A DNA stretch of 64,000 nucleotides from Paenibacillus sp. D2_2 (GTDB lineage: Bacteria; Bacillota; Bacilli; Paenibacillales; Paenibacillaceae), in assembly GCF_031199965.1 (NCBI RefSeq), contig NZ_CP133605.1:1520501-1584500 (forward strand), written 5' to 3'. This document shows, one piece after another, positions 7,165-17,679 of this stretch (position 1 is the stretch's first letter; each line of letters begins with the position of its first letter). Under the pieces are notes generated by a model, which saw only the letters and a program-made list of their open reading frames with translations, had not been told where the DNA came from and searched no databases. The position numbers and the translations under genes were made by a program.

Positions 7165-10062
7165 ATGGATTTGATAGATCGGCTGTATCAGAAGATCAAC
7201 GAAGACAGATGGTCCCAAGTGGTTTTGTTGGTAAGTTCGTATGCACAGGGGCATCAGTTACTTGAACGAGTCTGCGAACGACACGGAGCTATTTTTAATG
7301 TAAATGTTCAAACCCTTCAAGGCATTGTTGCTGACAAAATCAAACTGGAGTTATTCCGCAAAAAAATAAGTCTGCTCGAAGAAGGAGAGAAATTTTGGGT
7401 TATCCGTTGGTTGATGAAGCAATTGACTGTAGAAGAGCCAGCGGGTTACATCACGGAATCCATGTTGAAGCCCGGCATCGTGAATCATGTATATCGTGTA
7501 ATTTCAGAACTGCGGATGGCGGGCATTCGTTCTGAGGATATGACCAAGGAGAGCTTCATGAATTCCGATAAAGGAGAATATTTGAAGCAATTGCTCGCAC
7601 GATATGAAGCATATCTTCTTGAACATCACAGGACGGACTTTGCTGGGGTTATAGAATATTTGAACCCTGGCGTTGGGGATATAGTTTATTTGGCATCAAA
7701 TCCAACAGGGTGGACATATATAGAATCTCAAATGGTTCAAAAGCTATCAGGTGGTCGTGTGGTTTTACTTGATTTAGACTCGCCTTTCAATTTGAGTGAA
7801 CATTTTCGGGATAACCAGTTCAATATGTTCCGTGCTACCGGGAGTTTTGCAGAAGTTCGGGAGGGATTTCGTAGAATCCTGTCGGAACCTGAATCTCTGG
7901 ACAGAACAGAGATTATTCTATCCGATTATGAGCGCTATGCCCCTGTTGTGTTTTCACTTACTGAGACACTTGGAATCGATTGTACGCTCTCAAACGGGCT
8001 GCCACTGACTTTCTCTGTTGCGGGAAAAGTAGTTATGGGCATGCTTGACTGGCTGGCAGAGGACTTCCCGGTGAGTAGGCTTTCTGAAATGTATCGACAT
8101 GGTTATTTGGAGTTCCCAGTCGATCGCTGGTCACGGACAGAATGGGTCCAAATCTTGGATAAGTCTGGTATTGGTTGGGGCAAGGAGAGGTATTACGCCG
8201 CCCTTAGTCCAGAGAGGCTAAGCGAGGAAATGCGAGAGCAGGGTGCTATTTTATTTACATATATAAATGAATGGTTTAAGGAGTTGCCCGACAGCAATGA
8301 ATGGAATCCATTATTCCTGTTGGGCTGGTTGTCGGATTTTCTTCAGAAGTATGTACCAATACGGTCACTAGATGATGCAAATGTCAAGACTACGCTGCAA
8401 GAGATGGCGAACCGATATGAGACTAGCCTGTCTGAACCAATGTCCCTTGAATTAGCTATTCGGTATGTGCAAGAGATGATCAATGAAGTACGGATAGGCG
8501 TCTCTGCAACACCGAGACCAGGTGCAGTTCATATTAGTTCAATGCAGAATGGGGGATGGAGCGGGAGAAATCGAACCTGGATTGCAGGTGTGGACGAGAG
8601 GGCTTGGAGCATACCTGTGGTGCAAGACCCGCTTCTACTGGATACGGAACGATATGCATTATCAGAGCATTTGGAGCCGGCCTTCGAACGTGCAAAGAGG
8701 GTAAGAAGTGAACGGGAATCCCGATTGTCGCAAATGAAGGGAGAATTGTGGCTTAGCTATTCTTCTTACGATATAGGGGAGCAGAAAAACCAAAGTCCAG
8801 CTTATGAGATGCTTCAAGTCCTGTGGTTACAGACAGAGGATTTGGGCCTGGATTTTGGAGATTTGGAGCATTCATTGGGTGAGCCCTTCAGCGTTATGGA
8901 TGTCATGCATAAAGTCAAGCAACCTGTTCCGCTTGATGGGGTCGATACGTGGTCTCGGTTGCTGCAGGATACAAACGGTAAACGTAGAGATGGATGGCGA
9001 GCGATGCTTCAAACTTATCCTACCCTTGCTCAGGGCTACCAAGCTCAGAAGCTTCGTTTGGAAGATTGGCTCTCTGCTTACGATGGTTGGCTCGACGTCG
9101 ATATCTCTTTACATTCTAATGATTCAAGTGTGGATATGAACAAGCATTTTATTAGTGCAAGTCAGTTAGAGAAATATGCGAGTTGTGGAATGCATTACTA
9201 TTTCTATTATGTCTTGAAGCTTCAGCAGAAGGATATTGTAAGGTTCGATCCTACACGCTGGTTGCAAGCAAGTGAACGAGGTTCTTTGCTGCATGATATT
9301 TTCAAAAGGTATCTAGAGGAAGTTACTAATCAGGGTAAGAAGCTAGCAGAACATAACAGAGAGCGATTGCTTGAAATTACGGAGACAGTGATCAAAGAGA
9401 ACGCGACATTTATTCCTGCCCCTAATGTACATGTCTTTGAAAAGGAATGTGAAGAGATCAGACGCGATGTGGAAATCTTCTATCACAATGAAAGCCTCAA
9501 TATGGACCAGCCGTGCTATTTCGAATTAGAGCTGACTTTAGCTAATGGAGAACCAATGGATGTCGATTTACCTGGTGGTATGCGTATAAGATTGAAAGGA
9601 TTCGTTGATAGAGTTGATCGGATTGGCCCCCATGAGTACCGAATTATTGATTACAAGACGGGGAGTACGAGAAAATACAAGGCCTTGGAGTATTTCAGTG
9701 GAGGAACACAACTTCAACATGCTCTGTATTCTGTTGCGGTAGAACAATGGCTTCGCGAGACAGGAATAGACTCTGAAGCTAGAGTAGTTGAGGCTGTGTA
9801 TTATTTCCCAACGGAACGAGGTCGAGGGGAGTCTGTGAAGCGGGTTCAGGATCGCAGGGGAGAACTGGCCGGCATTGTTGTACAACTGCTTGAGTCCCGG
9901 GATCGTGGCATCTATATTCCGACCAAAGATTCGAAGCTCTGTCAGTGGTGTGATTATCAAGCGGTGTGCGGGTCTCACCCGGAATCGATGACTGGAAAAC
10001 GGAAGTTACCGGATAATGCTCCTATTCTAAGTAAGTTGCTGGAGGTGGAGGGAATTGAGTGA
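7165..10062 (+). CDS. AddB/RexB-like PD-(D/E)XK nuclease with Fe-S cysteines
   Basis: A 965-residue protein shorter than housekeeping AddB (about 1150). The C-terminal third is a RecB-family nuclease: ERGSLLHDIFKRYLEE, then GFVDRVDRI (near 811-819) and IIDYKTG (near 826-832), the D...D-x-K core. Cys674 together with Cys926, Cys929 and Cys935 (C-x2-C-x5-C) matches the iron-sulfur staple of AddB. The N-terminal half resembles an inactivated UvrD-like helicase, with no Walker A motif seen. The ATG at 7165 with GGGGGAA upstream is preferred to 7141. It overlaps the AddA-like gene by 8 bases, and an McrBC pair follows in the same direction. Confidence 0.8.
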   Translation: MDLIDRLYQKINEDRWSQVVLLVSSYAQGHQLLERVCERHGAIFNVNVQTLQGIVADKIKLELFRKKISLLEEGEKFWVIRWLMKQLTVEEPAGYITESMLKPGIVNHVYRVISELRMAGIRSEDMTKESFMNSDKGEYLKQLLARYEAYLLEHHRTDFAGVIEYLNPGVGDIVYLASNPTGWTYIESQMVQKLSGGRVVLLDLDSPFNLSEHFRDNQFNMFRATGSFAEVREGFRRILSEPESLDRTEIILSDYERYAPVVFSLTETLGIDCTLSNGLPLTFSVAGKVVMGMLDWLAEDFPVSRLSEMYRHGYLEFPVDRWSRTEWVQILDKSGIGWGKERYYAALSPERLSEEMREQGAILFTYINEWFKELPDSNEWNPLFLLGWLSDFLQKYVPIRSLDDANVKTTLQEMANRYETSLSEPMSLELAIRYVQEMINEVRIGVSATPRPGAVHISSMQNGGWSGRNRTWIAGVDERAWSIPVVQDPLLLDTERYALSEHLEPAFERAKRVRSERESRLSQMKGELWLSYSSYDIGEQKNQSPAYEMLQVLWLQTEDLGLDFGDLEHSLGEPFSVMDVMHKVKQPVPLDGVDTWSRLLQDTNGKRRDGWRAMLQTYPTLAQGYQAQKLRLEDWLSAYDGWLDVDISLHSNDSSVDMNKHFISASQLEKYASCGMHYYFYYVLKLQQKDIVRFDPTRWLQASERGSLLHDIFKRYLEEVTNQGKKLAEHNRERLLEITETVIKENATFIPAPNVHVFEKECEEIRRDVEIFYHNESLNMDQPCYFELELTLANGEPMDVDLPGGMRIRLKGFVDRVDRIGPHEYRIIDYKTGSTRKYKALEYFSGGTQLQHALYSVAVEQWLRETGIDSEARVVEAVYYFPTERGRGESVKRVQDRRGELAGIVVQLLESRDRGIYIPTKDSKLCQWCDYQAVCGSHPESMTGKRKLPDNAPILSKLLEVEGIE

Positions 10063-13000
10063 ATATGAAGTGTTGACGGTGCCTACAGATCAGGCGGAGC
10101 GCGATCGGATACTTTCGGATTTGGATACGACGTTACTCATTGAGGCAGGGGCAGGATCTGGAAAGACGACTAGCTTGGTAGGGAGGCTTCTTGCGCTGAT
10201 TGAATCCGGTGCTAGGGTTGATCAGATTGCTGCTATAACATTCACGAATAAAGCAGCGGATGAGATGAAGGGACGTTTTCAACTAGCATTAGAAGAGGCT
10301 TGTCGGAAATCATCAGATTCGTTGATAAGCGATCGGCTCTCTTTGGCGCTGAGCAATCTTGATCTGATGTTCATTGGGACAATCCACTCGTTCTGCGGTT
10401 CAATTTTGCGCGAGCGTCCGATCGAGGCAGGGCTTGATCCTTCATTTGAAGAAATTGATGAAGAGACTGATGCAATGGTCCGGGCCAATTGCTGGGATCA
10501 GTATATGGCTGAGATGAGCGAAGAAACACGGCTGCAATTCGAACATCTAATGTCGTTTGGTGTAGATGTTAATACTCTTCGAGGTGTATATGATCGAGTG
10601 TCTTTGTTCACGGATGTCGATCTTCCTTGCGAAGAGCGCGGGTGGCCTAATTTTGACCGAATTCGTGAAACTCTGCTCCCTCTACTAGATATTGCTGCCC
10701 CGTATATACCGTCGACTGAACCGGAAAAAGGATGGGATACAGTACAACGGCTTGTCCGACAGACGCATCAGAAGATGCACTATATAGATCTGTCGGATGA
10801 TATGCGAATTCTCGAGATAGCCAAGGATTTTAATCGCAAACTTGATGTTACGCTTAATAGATGGACATCCAAAGAACAGGCCAGTGAGATGAAGAAGCGT
10901 TTCCCTGAATGGCAGATTAACGTGCTTATCCCTTTCCTTCAAGAGTGGTATGAATACATGTACCCGAAGCTGATACGGTTCGTACAGCCTGCGCTTGCCT
11001 TTTATGAAGAGCGGCGGCATGCTGAGGGAATGCTGAGTTTCCAGGATCTGCTTATGCAGGCCACCAGACTAGTACGAGAAAATGCTGAAGTAAGAGGCTA
11101 TTTTGCTGAACGGTATCAGAAGCTGCTTGTCGATGAATTCCAGGATACCGATCCGATTCAGGCTGAATTGATGTTCCTGCTCACAGGTGATTCAGAGGAT
11201 GGGGGTTATCAGAGAGATTGGCGCCAGCTTACGCCTAGACCAGGCTCCTTGTTCGTGGTGGGTGACCCTAAGCAGTCGATTTATCGCTTCAGGCGAGCAG
11301 ATATTTCAATCTATAACGAAGTGAAGACCCGGATTCAATCATGCGGCGCAGTGCTGCAATTAATAGCTAATTTCCGCTCAGTGCACTCTATCGGTGATTT
11401 CATCAATGATCAGTTTATCGGTAAACTGCCGCCAACAGAGACGGAGGTTCAGGCTGCATTCGTGATGATGGAGACACGTAGACATAATCCCACGGAATCC
11501 ATTCATACGCCACATGGTATCTTCAAGCTTAATTATCCTAAAATGCCGGGAGGCAAGTCTGTAGTCGCACAAGCGGATGCCGAGCAGATTGCCAGATATA
11601 TCTCTTGGGCGTGTCAACAGGGAAACTTGAAAATTGCAGAGCGTGACGGTGGGACTCGAGACGCGGTTCCGGGCGATTTTCTGATCTTGACGAAGACACG
11701 TGAATTCATTCATCTATATGCGGAGCAGTTGGACCTCTATGGTGTTCCTGCAGATACTTCAGGAAGCACGACTGTCTATGAAGAACAGCTGGCGTTATTG
11801 CAGTTAGCACGCTGCTTGGAAGACTCTGCGGATAAACCGGCTTTGCTTGCAGTTATGAGAGGAATGCTGTTTGGCTTGAGCGACCGCCAGTTGTGGGCCT
11901 ATAAGCAAGAGGGATTCCGGTTCTCATTATTTGACTTGCCATCGTTGGACGACTGTAGTGATGAGGCTAAGTCAGTTGTCGTGGTACTGCAAAGGCTTAA
12001 GAAATATAAAATGTGGGTTCGCACACTAAGCGCGGCAGCTGCATTCGGTAGGATTGTGGAGGATCTCGGCATATTGCCGTATGTGTCAACACTGTCAGCT
12101 GGGTCTGTTCGTGCAGGGACGCTAGTGAGAATGTTGCAGCTATTACATTCAGATCCAATAGCAAGTTCAAATTGGTCGGAATTATGCCGATCTATTGAGC
12201 GAATGCTTGTGGATCGAGGTATGGAAACATCAAGTCTGTATGCTGGAGGTAATCAAGCTGTACGTATTATGAACCTGCACAAGGCTAAAGGATTGGAAGC
12301 GCCGATTGTATTCCTAGCTTGTCCTTGCGGGGAAGCTGATCATGATGCAACGCAGTATATTGATCGCTCCTCGGATCCGGCTGCAGGTTACTTTACGATC
12401 AGTAAGGCAACAGGAGAGTACAGCAGAGAGATGATTGCCCAACCTGTCGGTTGGAGTGTGATGAATGAGCGAGAGCGTGCTTTCTCCAACGCGGAGAAGG
12501 ATCGGTTGCTATATGTCGCCGCGACCCGTCCGAAGCAAATGCTGGTGATCAGCCTGTATCCTGAGCAGCCAGCAAAGTGCCCATGGACATCGCTTGTAGA
12601 GGGAATGGAATCCGTACGCGAACTAGAAGTGCCTGAGATTCAGCCAGAGAAGAGGGACGAGTTGACCACGGGGCCGGATCTGTCAAGAGAGGCCGAAGCC
12701 CGGCAACAAATCCTGGATAAGATTAGTAAGCCAACCTATGCCGTATTGTCAGTTACGGGTCAGGCCAAAGCCATCGGCGTTAAGCCGGAGTGGTCCTCAG
12801 AAGGCAGAGGCATGGCCTTTGGAAGTGTCGTTCATAGAGCAATTGAAATGCTAGGAAAAGGCCTCCCGGAAGCGGAGCTTGAGGATGCAGTTTCCTTGTT
12901 ATCCTCAGAAGAAGGCTTGGCAAATGAACATATACAAGCTGCAACTGAGCTTATACGGAATTTGTTGGCCAGCGATCTATGGCAGCGCAGCTTGCGTGCA

Positions 13001-13351
13001 CGTCGTCGATTGTTCGAAGTGCCGTTGATGGTTCGTAAACGGGCTGATGAAGTTAGTATGTTTAGTGATATTGGAGATGCAGATCAAGAGGTTGCGGCTG
13101 CATCAGAAGGAACAGTTTCAATGGAGTATGTCTATGTTCGTGGAGTCATTGACTTCCTGTTCGAGGAAGAGGACGGTTGGGTTATCGTCGATTTCAAGAC
13201 GGATAGTGTATCTGAAGAGAATTTGCAGAAATTTATTGACTTCTATCGACAGCAGGTTGAGGCTTATGCGGTGGAGTGGGAACGGTCCTTTGGCTTCAAG
13301 GTAAAAGAAGCTGGATTGTATTTTGTTCAGTTGGAGATTTGGAAAATATGA
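10055..13351 (+). CDS. AddA/UvrD-like helicase-nuclease
   Basis: A 1098-residue SF1A helicase fused to a RecB-type nuclease. Motifs are in order: Q-motif TDQAERDRIL (11-20), Walker A AGAGSGKTT (31-39), ITFTNKAADEMK (Ia), VDEFQDTDPIQ (Walker B, near 358), VGDPKQSIYRFRRAD (III, near 401), MNLHKAKGLEAPIVFL (V), LLYVAATRPKQ (VI, near 817), and WVIVDFKTD (nuclease, near 1041). Housekeeping AddA is longer (about 1240-1390). Translation starts at a TTG inside the AddB-like gene, preceded by GGAGG. It should unwind and degrade DNA ends together with the AddB-like subunit. The gap of 91 bases to McrB suggests one transcription unit. Confidence 0.85.
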   Translation: MSEYEVLTVPTDQAERDRILSDLDTTLLIEAGAGSGKTTSLVGRLLALIESGARVDQIAAITFTNKAADEMKGRFQLALEEACRKSSDSLISDRLSLALSNLDLMFIGTIHSFCGSILRERPIEAGLDPSFEEIDEETDAMVRANCWDQYMAEMSEETRLQFEHLMSFGVDVNTLRGVYDRVSLFTDVDLPCEERGWPNFDRIRETLLPLLDIAAPYIPSTEPEKGWDTVQRLVRQTHQKMHYIDLSDDMRILEIAKDFNRKLDVTLNRWTSKEQASEMKKRFPEWQINVLIPFLQEWYEYMYPKLIRFVQPALAFYEERRHAEGMLSFQDLLMQATRLVRENAEVRGYFAERYQKLLVDEFQDTDPIQAELMFLLTGDSEDGGYQRDWRQLTPRPGSLFVVGDPKQSIYRFRRADISIYNEVKTRIQSCGAVLQLIANFRSVHSIGDFINDQFIGKLPPTETEVQAAFVMMETRRHNPTESIHTPHGIFKLNYPKMPGGKSVVAQADAEQIARYISWACQQGNLKIAERDGGTRDAVPGDFLILTKTREFIHLYAEQLDLYGVPADTSGSTTVYEEQLALLQLARCLEDSADKPALLAVMRGMLFGLSDRQLWAYKQEGFRFSLFDLPSLDDCSDEAKSVVVVLQRLKKYKMWVRTLSAAAAFGRIVEDLGILPYVSTLSAGSVRAGTLVRMLQLLHSDPIASSNWSELCRSIERMLVDRGMETSSLYAGGNQAVRIMNLHKAKGLEAPIVFLACPCGEADHDATQYIDRSSDPAAGYFTISKATGEYSREMIAQPVGWSVMNERERAFSNAEKDRLLYVAATRPKQMLVISLYPEQPAKCPWTSLVEGMESVRELEVPEIQPEKRDELTTGPDLSREAEARQQILDKISKPTYAVLSVTGQAKAIGVKPEWSSEGRGMAFGSVVHRAIEMLGKGLPEAELEDAVSLLSSEEGLANEHIQAATELIRNLLASDLWQRSLRARRRLFEVPLMVRKRADEVSMFSDIGDADQEVAAASEGTVSMEYVYVRGVIDFLFEEEDGWVIVDFKTDSVSEENLQKFIDFYRQQVEAYAVEWERSFGFKVKEAGLYFVQLEIWKI

Positions 13352-13442
13352 TACAACGACTATTTCTGAAGAAAAATGATTATTTCTTCCATTGGAATAG
13401 AAATGTTCAGATTTATCTTAATTGTGGAGGAGAAGGTGAATA

Positions 13443-15401
13443 ATGTTAAACACAGAGATTAATCAAAAAGTTCAGAAGAGTATTGCCAATCGTGAGTATC
13501 GAAAGGGAGATGAAACTCGTTTTTATATTTTAACTGTGAAATATGATGATAACCATTATGGGGTTAAGCTTCTAGATAATCATGAGGAGACTGATTTAAT
13601 CGATATTAATGGCAGACTGGATGTCGCTAAGAAAGATGGTATGAAAATGCTTCGACGAAGGTATCCCTTCGCATCTATCTCTGATACTACAATGGTTCAT
13701 TATAAAGATGATCGTCCCAACGGTGTCCCTTGGCAAAAAGATAGTAACGAAGTTTTGCTCGAACTCTTCGCTGAGATAAATTCTTCAACAACGGATAGCT
13801 ATTTAGAAGCTAAAAAATTTGAAGGGGAATTAGTGAATATGCACAAACCCGTAGCAAAAAATATAATCCTTTATGGCCCTCCGGGTACAGGAAAAACCTA
13901 TAATGTTATTAATCATGCGCTAAAAATTCTTAATCCAGATGTAGATCCTGATTTACTTACTAATCCAGCAAGACGTCATGAGGCTGTTAAATTGTATAAC
14001 CGGTATATTGAGAGCAATCAAGTCGTGTTTTGTACATTCCATCAGTCGTACAGCTATGAGGACTTTGTTGAAGGGTTTCGATTTGTGAAGGAATCCGAAG
14101 GATATGAGGTCAGGGATGGTGTGTTCAAGCGTATCTGTAATGCAGCCAGAGCTGTAGTCACTAATAGAAGGCATACCTATGATTTTGATCTAAGTACTAC
14201 GAATTTCTATAAATTATCGTTGGGCAATTCGAAAGATTCTAATGACGACATATATGATTATTGCATACAGAAGAATAAGATTGCTTTAGGATGGGGGAAT
14301 CAAGTCGATTATAGTCAATGTAACAATAAGGAGACAATCCGTAGGAAATATTTAGATGAAGCTAAAGATGATAGAAAATTTGGAGTAGATGCGGTTGATC
14401 GATTCAAACACGGAATAAATATTGACGATATCATCATTGTTTCACACGGTAACTATAAAGCTAGAGCAATCGGCAAGGTTACTGGTAAATATGAATATGA
14501 CGATGCAGGAGTAATTGAGTACCATCACTTTCGCAATGTAGAGTGGCTGTGGGTTAGTAAAGACGATGCAGATATCGTGCCAGTAGAGCGAATTTTGATT
14601 GATAAAGTATTTATGCAGCAGGCCATTTACATGCTGGACAAAGAAAACTTGAATATTGAGAGCCTTCGCGAGTTAACCGCTGGCAGAAATGAGAAGGGGA
14701 CTGGTGAATCTCAATTTGTTATCGTCATTGATGAGATAAATCGCGGTAATATTTCCAAAATTTTTGGAGAGCTAATTACTTTGATAGAGCCTGATAAAAG
14801 ATTAGGACAGAAAAATGAAATATCGCTTACCTTGCCATATTCAGGGAATAAATTTAATGTGCCTTGTAATGTCCATATTCTTGGTACCATGAATACAGCC
14901 GATCGTTCCATCGCATTGCTTGATACCGCACTTCGCAGACGGTTCGATTTTATTGAAATGATGCCTGATTATGGTGTGCTACCATCTGACGTTGAAGGTT
15001 TAGATGTACGACTTCTACTTCAAACAATAAACGCCCGTATCGAGTACTTATTTGATCGAGATCATATTGTTGGGCATGCTTACTTTATAACTGAGGAACC
15101 GACATTAGACTACTATATAGAAGTAATGCAATACAGAATCATTCCATTGCTACAGGAGTATTTTTATGATAACTGGGAATCTATAGAGCTTGTGTTGGGT
15201 GGGGCGGGAAAGAACGAAGAGGATAAGGATTTTCTGATTATAAAGAACACTGCCGCTGCTAACCAATTGTTTGCTGATACTTCTGGACTGCCTGAGTACG
15301 AGAAAACTCGTTATACCATACAAGCTAATGCAACAATTAAGGCATTGACTCGTATCTATAAACAACGTGGAAATGCTGATAGGCAGGATGTATTTATATG
15401 A
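13443..15401 (+). CDS. mcrB: McrB-like GTPase with an EVE-like domain inserted in the motor
   Basis: A 652-residue AAA+ restriction motor. Walker A GPPGTGKT is at 145-152, Walker B FVIVIDEINRG at 424-434, and the McrB-specific MNTADRS sensor at 483-489, followed by ALLDTALRRRFDF. Between Walker A and Walker B, residues about 250-400 form an extra module (NFYKLSLGN, then KNKIALGWG, then DIIIVSHGNYKARAIGKVTGKY) that looks like an EVE/PUA-type modified-base reader. The first 135 residues are an unrecognised domain, where McrB proteins carry their DNA or RNA recognition part. GAGGAGAAGG precedes the ATG, and its end overlaps McrC by 4 bases. Expected role: translocase of a type IV restriction complex. 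Confidence 0.85.
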   Translation: MLNTEINQKVQKSIANREYRKGDETRFYILTVKYDDNHYGVKLLDNHEETDLIDINGRLDVAKKDGMKMLRRRYPFASISDTTMVHYKDDRPNGVPWQKDSNEVLLELFAEINSSTTDSYLEAKKFEGELVNMHKPVAKNIILYGPPGTGKTYNVINHALKILNPDVDPDLLTNPARRHEAVKLYNRYIESNQVVFCTFHQSYSYEDFVEGFRFVKESEGYEVRDGVFKRICNAARAVVTNRRHTYDFDLSTTNFYKLSLGNSKDSNDDIYDYCIQKNKIALGWGNQVDYSQCNNKETIRRKYLDEAKDDRKFGVDAVDRFKHGINIDDIIIVSHGNYKARAIGKVTGKYEYDDAGVIEYHHFRNVEWLWVSKDDADIVPVERILIDKVFMQQAIYMLDKENLNIESLRELTAGRNEKGTGESQFVIVIDEINRGNISKIFGELITLIEPDKRLGQKNEISLTLPYSGNKFNVPCNVHILGTMNTADRSIALLDTALRRRFDFIEMMPDYGVLPSDVEGLDVRLLLQTINARIEYLFDRDHIVGHAYFITEEPTLDYYIEVMQYRIIPLLQEYFYDNWESIELVLGGAGKNEEDKDFLIIKNTAAANQLFADTSGLPEYEKTRYTIQANATIKALTRIYKQRGNADRQDVFI

Positions 15402-16647
15402 AACGTTTTGTTGTGACGGAGTGCTATGGCTCAATTCCCATATCCGATGATGAGAGCGGTGCTTTATCTACATTACAGGTAGATGAACTATCAAACTATA
15501 TATCTATGAATCGATTGGATCAAAATCTGATTAGAATATCAAGGAAGAGTGTTGTTTTCATTAATTATGTGGGCTTCATTCAATTATCATCTTGCACTAT
15601 AGAAATACTTCCGAAAGTATCTAGCAATGAACCTTCTATTTCACGACGGGTACTCTTACGTATGTTAGAACGGACAGGTACCTAGATATTCACGAGAGTC
15701 AGTTTGGGCAAATTGATTATGAGAAAATGAACTTGTTCGAAATTCTTGCCTTTCTGTTTACAGAGAAGGTTCTTAGAGAGCTATCACGCGGGGTTCTCCG
15801 GACTTACATTACTCAGATAGATGAACTGAATACGGTGCGAGGTAGAATTGATACGACCTTACAGATGAGGCGAGATCATCTTAAGTCGACAACGGTGAGC
15901 TGTATTTACGATGAATTCCATTCCAACCATGCAATAAATAGGATCTTTAAAGCTACCTTAAGAAGAATAATGAACCATTCGAAACAAATGAACACTCGTA
16001 AACGGGCTAGTCATGCGATTATATATCTAGATGAAGCGGCAGATTCCATTGATCAGAGGATTTTGCGTAAGGCTATATATTTTGATCGTAGCAATCGCAG
16101 ATACGAAGAATGCTATCGACTTGCCATGCTCCTCTTGTCACAATCTGCTCCAACACCACAAAAAGGCAATAAAACGTCAAGTTCCATTTTATTTAAGATG
16201 AATGACCTATTTGAAAGTTATATAGCTTATCTGGTCCAAAAGATTACATCTCATGTAGTTGTGAAAGATCGTTCGTATAAACTCCTAATCAAAGAGAGTA
16301 ATGATCGCAGTGTATTTCAATTGGAGCCTGATTTATTGATTCAAGGTAGCAATGGTCAGTCTATGATTATAGATACAAAGTGGAAAATAATTGATAGCTC
16401 ATATAGACGACATGGTGTGAAGCGGGAAGACTTTTATCAGATGTATGCATATCTGACTCGATATAAGAGTGTAGGAACTGTTATTTTACTATATCCTTAT
16501 CATGATGAAATCGATCGGTCAGATGGAGTACCATTGGAATCCTGGTATGTAGAGGGTCAACCGGATAAAAGATTGCTAGTTCACTCTATTAATTATGAAG
16601 ATGAGAGGCTCGCACTACAAGAGTTAAAATCAATATTGAAATCATAA
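15398..16647 (+). CDS. mcrC: McrC-like restriction endonuclease subunit (frame broken near 15680)
   Basis: Two reading segments (15398-15685 and 15727-16647) join into a protein of about 416 residues when one base is added near 15677-15681, restoring YLDIHESQFGQIDYEKMN between them. The N-terminal part is the beta-rich stalk that activates McrB GTPase. The C-terminal part has the PD-(D/E)XK core: FQLEPDLLI, then SMIIDTKWK. KREDFYQMYAYLTRY follows, typical of McrC. Start ATG overlaps the mcrB stop. Together with McrB it should form a GTP-driven nuclease complex. It is the last gene of the first island module. Confidence 0.8.
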
Positions 16648-16883
16648 TCTTGAATTGGTTATTTCCCCTTGCAAAACGTATATTCAGTGACAGCTGATTG
16701 CTTCCTGTCGTAATATACTAGGTTGAAATGAAACTGCCTAAAGAAGACGGAGGGACCGCTGTAACCCTCAAATACGATACAATAGAAAATTCCTAGCAGG
16801 AAAGTTATGGGTGTAGGTCGAAATGACTAGTTTTGGTTGATTGATAGGCTGAAGACGAAGTGCAGGAGGATAGGATATTAAGT

Positions 16884-17147
16884 ATGTTCGACGATACAGT
16901 TAGTGCAATTGGAGATGAAGTAAAAGATTTTTCCAGGCAACTCGATTTTATTAATGATCTGCTGCAATAGGATCAAATTTTGATGGATAAAAAAGACGGG
17001 CAGGAGCGGTCGTTTGACCGACAAAAGGCAGAGATTTGGAGAGCAACGCTAGTGGATGAACTGGCGAAAGTCCGTGATTTAGAAATGACACTTTTTTATC
17101 ATCAATTACAACGGCATCAATTTGTTTATCATCCGAACCCTCTGTGA
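16884..17147 (+). pseudogene. Short helical protein remnant with an in-frame amber stop
   Basis: AGGAGGATAGGATATTAAGT precedes an ATG at 16884. The frame reads MFDDTVSAIGDEVKDF through LLQ, meets TAG at 16968-16970, then stays open in the same frame through MDKKDGQERSFDRQKAEIW to TGA at 17145. Without the TAG this would be an 87-residue charged, mostly helical protein. No family recognised. It could be a decayed gene, or two small genes in the same frame. Confidence 0.3.
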
Positions 17148-17679
17148 TATCATCCTTAGTTTCATTTCTGTCGCGCAAATGAATGTTTCGCAAATACCAA
17201 GCTACAAAACGCTGCCCTTCATTAAGGTAGATTTGCTAAGAATAATCATGTTGAATTTTTTCCACTATCTTATCGTAAATTCCTATAGCTCCCTGTAGAG
17301 CACACCCTTGTTTTAAATATCTAAAAAATATTTCTAGATTGAAGATAGACAATCCTGCATAAGTATGTCGATACTTTGTATGCTCCCTATGATCGGGATG
17401 ATTGGTGTCCGATCAAGCATCGCTCTAATAGTATCCTATTGATTCTGCTATTGAGTCAAATTAACTTCGAATATTCAGGCTAAGTATACCTACCAGCTAG
17501 GCGGGAGCTCTTCCTTTTGGTGGGCATAGAGAATTTCATATTTGATCTTTGAATCATACATAGTATAGAACAAGTTGACATCTGAACGGGTCGAGCTACT
17601 GTGCTGGATTGATCATTTATAATCGCCCCTTTAATATGCAATTTGTAAGCCCTTATTTCGATAAAATGGAATAGGGGCT

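Noticed and set aside
16951..17193. Minus-strand 80-codon reading frame
   Set aside because: No ribosome site, biased composition, and it is antisense to a more protein-like plus-strand frame.
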